The position numbers and the translations under genes are program-made. The notes under the pieces are model-generated. The model was given only the letters and a program-made list of their open reading frames with translations. It was not told where the DNA came from and did not search any database. From contig CABQIW010000020.1 of the NCBI GenBank assembly GCA_902464295.1, positions 1-39,758 of the forward strand: a stretch of DNA of 39,758 nt, read 5' to 3'. Numbering within the stretch: the stretch's first letter is position 1; each line of letters begins with the position of its first letter. Below are positions 34,468 through 39,758 of the stretch, piece by piece. Source of the DNA: an uncultured Eggerthella sp. Lineage in GTDB: Bacteria; Actinomycetota; Coriobacteriia; Coriobacteriales; Eggerthellaceae.

Positions 34468-37313
34468 TCTTTTTTCTTTCTCTTGTAGCGGATAGGCTTG
34501 TTCTCCTGCTTTGCTGCAGGTTTGGATTGTTTTGAGGCAGCCTGTACTGATTGAGCATCATTCTCAAAATCAGCACCGTCCATGGCCACCTCAGCGTCAT
34601 CTGCACCCGCAGCGCTCGTTGCGACCGCGAGACCCGACGTATAAGAGAACTGACCGATCGAATCACCGAAGCGCTTGATCAGCTTCTTGTACTTAGGCTC
34701 GCGTGACTTCCACATCGCATAGAGCGGTGTTGCGACCGCGATCGACGAATAGGAGCCAGCGATCAAACCGACCGCCATCGCGAACGCGAAGTCTTTGAGG
34801 GTTTCTCCACCGAAGAAGAGCATCGCAAGAACCGGGATGAGCGAAGTGAGCGTGGTGTTGATCGTACGAATGAGCACCTGATTGATCGAATGGTTCGCCA
34901 TTGTCATGAACGTACAACGAACACGCGATTCTTTCATGTTGTCGACGATACGATGGAACACAACGACCGTATCGTAGAGCGAATAACCCAAGATCGTCAG
35001 CAACGCCGCAACTGCATTCGGCGTGAATTCGCGTCCGAAGAGCGCATAGGCCCCGATCACGATCACGAGGTCGTGAAGCAGCGCAACGACCGCCATCAGT
35101 CCCATCTTGTATTCGAACCTGATCGCAATATAGAGGATGATCAGCAACAACGAGACAAAGAATGCAATAAGCGATGATTGGATAACGCCTGCGCCCCAGT
35201 CAGGACCGATCGTGGTCACCTCGAAGCTCTCGTCAGAAATCTTCAACTGTTGAGCAACGTTGTTCGCTGTTTCAGCCGCTTCCTCAGCTGAAGTGGTTGT
35301 CGTACGGATCAAGAAGCCATCCTGGCCATCGGTATTGGTCGTCTGAACGACTGCCTCTGGTTCGCCCGCATTGGCAAATGCTTCACGCATCTGGTCGATA
35401 CTCACATCACCAGTTCCGTGGAAATTGATCGACGTGCCGCCCACGAATTCGATACCGAAGTTGATGCCGCGGATACCGATAAGCGCTAGCGAAAGAACGA
35501 TCAGTACCGCCGAAACAGACAGCAAGATCTTGCGCACTCCCATGAAGCCAATATCGTGTTTAATGAATCGTCCTTTGAGTGCTTCGACCTTCTCTCGCGC
35601 TTTAACAGCAAGCTCTCCCGCACGTTTCGCATAGGTGAGGGCGATACTGCGATCCATCGCCTCACCCGTCTCAGCCTCTTCGACGCTCACGCCTTCAGCA
35701 TCAGCAAGCTCTTGATAGGCTTCTGAAGCAGTTTCTGCATCCTGAACATCCCAGAACTTAGGATGGCGCGCTATCACACGCGGAGCGAGCAAGCGGATCA
35801 TCGGCGCTTTGAAGATGAGCAGTACGAGGATATCGCAGAAGATACCCAGCGAAAGCGTAAGACCAAAGCCTTTGACCGAAGCAGACGCAAGGAAGAACAG
35901 AGTTAACGCTGAAACAAGCGTAACCAAGTCTGCGTCGATCGAAGTCTGAATCGCATGCTTAACACCTGTGATCGAGGCAGCACGGACACTACGTCCCATA
36001 CGTATTTCCTCGCGGAAACGTTCAAGGGTAAGAATCGAGGAGTCGGCTGCAAGACCGATCGTAAGAACGATGCCAGCAACACCCGCAAGCGAGAGCGAGA
36101 AGAATCCAAACGCCGAAAGTGTTGCAAGCAAGCCCAAATAGAGGATTGCGAAGATAGTGATAGCAGCCGCGGTCAGAATGCCCAGTCCCTTATAGAAGAA
36201 CAGCAGATAAACCATAACCACCAGAAGACCGATGATGGCAACAAGCAAGCCGCTCATGAGGGCGTCTTGGCCGAGCGTAGGTCCAACGACCTGACTCTGC
36301 TCGTAGTGGAAGCTTACGGGCAACGAGCCACTTTCGAGCACGGTTGCAAGCGCTTGAGCATCTTCCAACGAATAACCGCCGGTAATCTGAACATCACCCG
36401 TAGGAATCTCAGCCTGTACCGCCGGTGCTGACTGGATCTCGTTATCGAGTACGATAACGATCTTTCCTTTGTCTGGAGCAAGTTCACGCGTTGCTTCGGC
36501 AAACTTCTCAGTTCCCTCAGCATCGAGTTTAATGTTTACCGCATAATCCGTACCTGTCTCAGATGCCTTACCAACCGTAACGCGTTCGATATTCGCACCA
36601 GTGATAAGCGGCGTATAGGTACCAGGCTCAACAGGGCGATATTGTGTATTCTGTCCGATGAACGTATTACCGAAGACATCACGATACGCTTCGTGTGCAA
36701 CATAATTGTCCTGAGCGATCGCCTGTTGATCAGCGGGGTTCGTGAACGAATCGGCGCGCGCAAATTCCAGCTTACCCGTCTTACCAATAGTTGCGAGCGC
36801 ACGTTCAGTATCCGAAAGACCTGGGATCTGAACGAGAATCTGATTGTTTCCTTGAACTTGAACCGTAGCTTCCGAAGCACCAAGTGCATTAACGCGCGAC
36901 TCGATAACCTGACGAGACGACTCCATCTCTTCAGGCGTGACCTCTTCCCCATCGGTGCTTTGAGCGCTCAGGACCACCGAAAGACCGCCGCGGATATCAA
37001 GACCTTGATTGATCTTCTCTGAGGGCGGAGTGAACATGACCACCGAGGCGATGATCAACACCGTGGTCAAAATAAGCAGCCAGATATTCCTTCGCGTAGT
37101 GTTGGACTGACGGCGCTTGGTCTTCTTATTGTTGCCGAGCGTTGCCTGGATAGCCGCAGAACGGCTCTTCTCGCGTATGCGATCCGCTTTTTCTTTTTTC
37201 TTGGCTTTCTTTTCTCGCTCTTTGTGTGAACGCGCAGCCGCTTTTGCAGCCTGCTTGCGCTTCTTCTCGAGCTCTTTGTTCGATGAATCTCGTTTGCTAT
37301 CGCCTTGCGTCAT
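34464..37313 (-). CDS. secDF: protein translocase subunits SecD and SecF fused (SecDF)
   Basis: Proton-motive-force-driven helper of Sec protein export, as one 949-residue chain. The N-terminal 73 residues are highly charged (Lys/Arg-rich) and cytoplasmic; the first membrane helix is about 76-94. The SecD half has QGLDIRGGLSVVLSA (from 103), the large periplasmic-type P1 domain and the membrane motif GLAADSSILTLERFREE with its conserved Asp (near 417). The SecF half starts near 583 with a basic linker, then GIEFVGGTSINF, GYSLYDTVVVFHRIVDN with its conserved Asp, and RTINTTLTSLIPVLAM. A basic tail ends in RYKRKKKE. SecDF fusions are known in Bacillus and others. It follows tgt by 142 bases with no yajC between. 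Confidence 0.95.
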   Translation of the reverse strand: MTQGDSKRDSSNKELEKKRKQAAKAAARSHKEREKKAKKKEKADRIREKSRSAAIQATLGNNKKTKRRQSNTTRRNIWLLILTTVLIIASVVMFTPPSEKINQGLDIRGGLSVVLSAQSTDGEEVTPEEMESSRQVIESRVNALGASEATVQVQGNNQILVQIPGLSDTERALATIGKTGKLEFARADSFTNPADQQAIAQDNYVAHEAYRDVFGNTFIGQNTQYRPVEPGTYTPLITGANIERVTVGKASETGTDYAVNIKLDAEGTEKFAEATRELAPDKGKIVIVLDNEIQSAPAVQAEIPTGDVQITGGYSLEDAQALATVLESGSLPVSFHYEQSQVVGPTLGQDALMSGLLVAIIGLLVVMVYLLFFYKGLGILTAAAITIFAILYLGLLATLSAFGFFSLSLAGVAGIVLTIGLAADSSILTLERFREEIRMGRSVRAASITGVKHAIQTSIDADLVTLVSALTLFFLASASVKGFGLTLSLGIFCDILVLLIFKAPMIRLLAPRVIARHPKFWDVQDAETASEAYQELADAEGVSVEEAETGEAMDRSIALTYAKRAGELAVKAREKVEALKGRFIKHDIGFMGVRKILLSVSAVLIVLSLALIGIRGINFGIEFVGGTSINFHGTGDVSIDQMREAFANAGEPEAVVQTTNTDGQDGFLIRTTTTSAEEAAETANNVAQQLKISDESFEVTTIGPDWGAGVIQSSLIAFFVSLLLIILYIAIRFEYKMGLMAVVALLHDLVIVIGAYALFGREFTPNAVAALLTILGYSLYDTVVVFHRIVDNMKESRVRCTFMTMANHSINQVLIRTINTTLTSLIPVLAMLFFGGETLKDFAFAMAVGLIAGSYSSIAVATPLYAMWKSREPKYKKLIKRFGDSIGQFSYTSGLAVATSAAGADDAEVAMDGADFENDAQSVQAASKQSKPAAKQENKPIRYKRKKKE

Positions 37314-37455
37314 TACCTATCCTTGTCTGCGATACGCTCTAGGGCATCATCAGCGAAAATGCTGCTCAAGTATGTTACCGAACGACCTTGATACAGCCTT
37401 CTTATTCCGACTCTTAAGATTACCAAAGATGACGCTCTTTTTCACGGCGAACCGC

Positions 37456-38601
37456 TTAATAGTCTTGCGCTGCGGGCGAATTCATCCAATCGTTCAAAAA
37501 CTCATCATAACAATCGGCAATGATTGCATCGCGAGCACGATTCATCAGCTGGATCAAGAAGTAAAGATTATGTATCGAAAGCAAGATCGCTCCGAGCATC
37601 TCATTCTGTTTGACCAGGTGGCGAATATACGCTCGACTATGATTCTTACAGGTAGGACAGGAGCACTGAGGATCGAGCGGTCCAAAATCGTGCGTGTACT
37701 TCGCATTGCGCATATTCATGCGTCCAGAGGAAGAGAAGGCCGTGCCCATACGCGCGGTGCGCGTTGGCAATACGCAATCGAACATATCAACGCCAACACC
37801 TACTGCCTTGACGAGCGTGGTGGGGTTGCCCACTCCCATCAGGTAACGCGGCTTGTTCTCGGGAAGGCTCTGCGCAACCGCTCCCAGCGTCTTGAACATG
37901 ACCTCGTGTTCTTCGCCGACCGAATAGCCACCGATGCCAAACCCACCGAAGCCCTTATGGCCATTCGCGATCGATTCGTCATTGATCGCAGTGAGCAGCT
38001 CGATCGACTTCATGCGCAGATCGAGCTCCATGCCACCTTGCACGATACCGAAAAGTGTCTGGTCCCTGCGCGTATGGGCCGCCAGACAACGACGCGCCCA
38101 ATTGGCTGAAAGCTCAACAGCATGATCGACAAAATCGTATTCAGCAGGATAAGGCGTGCATTGATCGAGCTGCATGACGATATCCGCCCCCAGCTTTTGC
38201 TGGATCTCCATGTTCGATTCGGGGGTCCAACGAATCTTCGACCCATCGTAGATCGATTTGAACGTGAGACCATCTTCATCGAGCTTCAACGTATCAGCGA
38301 GCGAAAAGACCTGAAACCCGCCGCTATCGGTGAGGATAGGGCCAGAATAGTTCATGAACGAATGAAGGCCGCCCGCCTCTTCGACAAGATCCGCACCAGG
38401 CCGAAGCGAAAGATGATACGTATTCGCAAGGATGATCTGCGCGCCGATCTCGTGGAGCGTTTCGGGGCGAATACCCTTTACCGTTGCACTTGTTCCAACG
38501 GGCATGAATAGCGGCGTTTTCACGATGCCATGCGCTGTTTCAAAGCTGCCCGCGCGTGCATGACCACTCGTAGCTTCGAGCGTGTAATCGAAGAGCGCCA
38601 T
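37456..38601 (-). CDS. tgt: queuine tRNA-guanine transglycosylase
   Basis: Exchanges guanine-34 in GUN-anticodon tRNAs for preQ1 (or queuine when salvaged). The 381-residue protein has DSGGFQVFSLA (catalytic region, D92), GIVQGG, the nucleophile Asp in MFDCVLPTRTARMG (D275) and the zinc site C313-x-C315-x2-C318 with H344. The start ATG at 38601 overlaps the stop of the upstream HAD gene (TAATG) with GGAG 8 bases upstream, so they are coupled; an ATG three codons earlier is less likely. queH lies divergently about 900 bases away, so this locus covers late queuosine steps. Confidence 0.97.
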   Translation of the reverse strand: MALFDYTLEATSGHARAGSFETAHGIVKTPLFMPVGTSATVKGIRPETLHEIGAQIILANTYHLSLRPGADLVEEAGGLHSFMNYSGPILTDSGGFQVFSLADTLKLDEDGLTFKSIYDGSKIRWTPESNMEIQQKLGADIVMQLDQCTPYPAEYDFVDHAVELSANWARRCLAAHTRRDQTLFGIVQGGMELDLRMKSIELLTAINDESIANGHKGFGGFGIGGYSVGEEHEVMFKTLGAVAQSLPENKPRYLMGVGNPTTLVKAVGVGVDMFDCVLPTRTARMGTAFSSSGRMNMRNAKYTHDFGPLDPQCSCPTCKNHSRAYIRHLVKQNEMLGAILLSIHNLYFLIQLMNRARDAIIADCYDEFLNDWMNSPAAQDY

Positions 38602-39338
38602 TATGAACACTCCGGCAAAGAAGTGACGAAATCGAGCAAGTTTTCGAGCGAACCATGCTTCATCGCGTGGTAATCGAAATCGATCGGGTCAAGCAGCCAA
38701 TCGATCACCAGATACCCGTCTGCTCCAAGCTCGCAACACGCCAGGTCTTCACGCGTGTTGTTCCCTACCATCAAGATCTCATCTGGCTCTCCTGCCGCAA
38801 GCGCGATGTTCTCTTCGTAATAAGCGAGCTGAGGCTTTGCCGCATGAGAATTATCGTAGGTGGTGATACGGTCGAACACACTCGCATCATCGATACCCGC
38901 CCAACGAAGACGCGCCTCCACCGCGATAGCCGGAAAGAGCGGCATGGTGGTAAGAAAGAGCTGATAACCCTTCTCCTTGAGCGTCGCAACAATACGCGCT
39001 GCTGCTGGATTCGGCGTGACCGTTTCGCTGATCTCATCGAAATCGTTCTCATAGAACTCCATGAGCAGCGGCTCGAACTCCGCACGCGTAAACCCGCTCA
39101 ACGCTTCAAACGTCTCCCAAAAGCAAATATCGTTCGCGCGTGCATCCTCCTCGAGCATGGCCTTTACGCCCTTATTCACCGCGAAGAGGATCTTCTCTCC
39201 GTCATAGCCGCGCTTATCAGCAAATGCCTTCAACTTGGAAAAATATTCTCTGAGAAACGTATCCATGTCGATCGGCAGAAGAGTTCCATCCAAATCGAAG
39301 AAGACCGTCTTGTAACGTCTCGGTTCTTGTGTTGTCAT
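38601..39338 (-). CDS. HAD-superfamily hydrolase
   Basis: A 245-residue haloacid-dehalogenase-type phosphatase of unknown substrate. Motif I is FFDLDGTLLP (nucleophile D15, acid D17), motif II is LTTMP, motif III Lys lies in NSHAAKPQLAYY, and motif IV reads MVGNNTREDLACCELG with Asn where GD is common. An all-helical cap lies between motifs I and II. The start at 39338 has AGGAG 5 bases upstream; the upstream 30 in-frame codons overlap a hairpin and are not family-like. The stop overlaps the tgt start, making a HAD-tgt pair, but no known link to queuosine can be claimed. Confidence 0.87.
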   Translation of the reverse strand: MTTQEPRRYKTVFFDLDGTLLPIDMDTFLREYFSKLKAFADKRGYDGEKILFAVNKGVKAMLEEDARANDICFWETFEALSGFTRAEFEPLLMEFYENDFDEISETVTPNPAAARIVATLKEKGYQLFLTTMPLFPAIAVEARLRWAGIDDASVFDRITTYDNSHAAKPQLAYYEENIALAAGEPDEILMVGNNTREDLACCELGADGYLVIDWLLDPIDFDYHAMKHGSLENLLDFVTSLPECS

Positions 39339-39399
39339 TGCGACTCCTTTTCTGCATGAGCAGCAGGGAAGCGAAGCTGCATCAGCGCGTTCGCGAACA

Positions 39400-39422
39400 A
39401 GCCGTTTCTTGCCGAAACGGCT
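39400..39422 (-). other. perfect hairpin in the leader of the HAD-tgt operon
   Basis: AGCCGTTTC (39400-39408) and GAAACGGCT (39414-39422) form a perfect 9-bp stem with a 5-base loop, about 62 bases before the HAD start. No U-tract follows on either strand, so it is not a simple terminator. The 175-bp divergent region to queH holds no gene. TATACT (minus) and TATAAG (plus) -10-like hexamers overlap at 39480-39487, without good -35 partners. Confidence 0.45.
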
Positions 39423-39513
39423 CTGCACCTTCGCCGTTCTCCTCAGGGCAGAACACGTCTTTTCATTTCATTCAATGTTAGTATAAGCATGACTCAAAGG
39501 AGAGAAATATCCC

Positions 39514-39758
39514 ATGAAAGTATTGCTTCATGCATGCTGCGGACCTTGCTCGATCGAGCCAGCACGCCTTCTTCTCGAGCAAGGGCACGATATCACTATC
39601 GCCTATCTCAACTCGAATATCGACGATTCGCACGAATACAAGAAGCGCCTCGATACGCTTTTAGCCTGGGCGGATAGCGAAGGCATTGAAGTCGTTGAAG
39701 GCATTTATGATCCCAAGCAATGGAACACGATCATCGCCCAGCACTGGCATGAAGGAGA
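39514..39758 (+). CDS. queH: epoxyqueuosine reductase QueH, N-terminal part (cut by window edge)
   Basis: Reduces epoxyqueuosine in tRNA to queuosine; QueH is the non-orthologous replacement for QueG. The first 81 residues are present. The family hallmark HACCGPCS (6-13), with the cysteine pair and third Cys, is followed by IAYLNSNIDDSHEYKKRLDT, typical of QueH (DUF208). The ATG at 39514 has AAAGGAGAG about 9 bases upstream. A longer plus-strand frame at 39489 is a different reading frame and not coding. Adjacency to tgt supports the assignment. Confidence 0.92.
   Translation, partial: MKVLLHACCGPCSIEPARLLLEQGHDITIAYLNSNIDDSHEYKKRLDTLLAWADSEGIEVVEGIYDPKQWNTIIAQHWHEG

Noticed and set aside
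38655..39359. 234-codon plus-strand frame opposite the HAD gene
   Set aside because: The HAD motifs on the minus strand are intact; this is a shadow.
39339..39513. Possible preQ1 riboswitch upstream of queH or the HAD-tgt operon
   Set aside because: Neither strand shows the C-rich loop plus A-rich tail of the preQ1 aptamer; only a simple perfect hairpin is present, and the queH leader is too short.

Overview
The window looks like an ordinary chromosomal stretch of a moderate-GC actinobacterium. I infer class Coriobacteriia, probably Eggerthellaceae-like, from the form of YebC, RpoB/RpoC and the fused SecDF, from queuosine genes (tgt, queH) that most classical Actinobacteria lack, and from the RecJ-helicase fusion. 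This is judgement from sequence memory, not a database result. No phage, insertion sequence, CRISPR array or plasmid gene is visible. Almost every gene is on the minus strand; only a PanE-family reductase (31199-32137) and a partial queH at the right edge are on the plus strand.

Reading right to left (the main direction of transcription): a queuosine/secretion block holds a HAD phosphatase, tgt, a fused secDF and a DUF1292 protein, with queH divergent at the right edge. An AGCS amino-acid:sodium symporter follows. Next is a small divergent module of an SDR oxidoreductase (-) and the PanE-family reductase (+), bordered by three copies of a 25-bp palindrome. Then comes rpoB-rpoC with its own sigma-70-type promoter and a strong terminator. 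After it lie an MTA/SAH-type deaminase, an isolated hisE, glmM, yebC, a DivIC/FtsB-like division protein, a Ppx/GppA phosphatase, a PiT phosphate transporter and tRNA-Leu(UAA).

The left third holds a polyprenyl diphosphate synthase, a CwlM-like peptidoglycan-binding protein, glmU, prs and pth, then a RecJ-RecQ-like fusion, rel (ppGpp synthetase/hydrolase), an MBL-fold hydrolase, a DUF47 PhoU-like protein, and lysC-asd (asd cut by the left edge).

Functional themes are cell-envelope precursors (glmM, glmU, polyprenyl synthase, CwlM-like protein, DivIC-like protein), phosphate/stringent physiology (rel, Ppx/GppA, PiT, DUF47), information processing (rpoBC, recJ fusion, pth, yebC, tgt/queH) and aspartate-family amino-acid synthesis.

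The points most worth a second look are: an RNA polymerase alpha-CTD-like helix-hairpin-helix domain at the C-terminus of RpoC, paired with an acidic ELLG-repeat tail on RpoB; the RecJ-helicase fusion; the three related palindromes around the SDR/PanE pair; a CwlM-like protein with no visible amidase catalytic site; and a conserved internal start in lysC.
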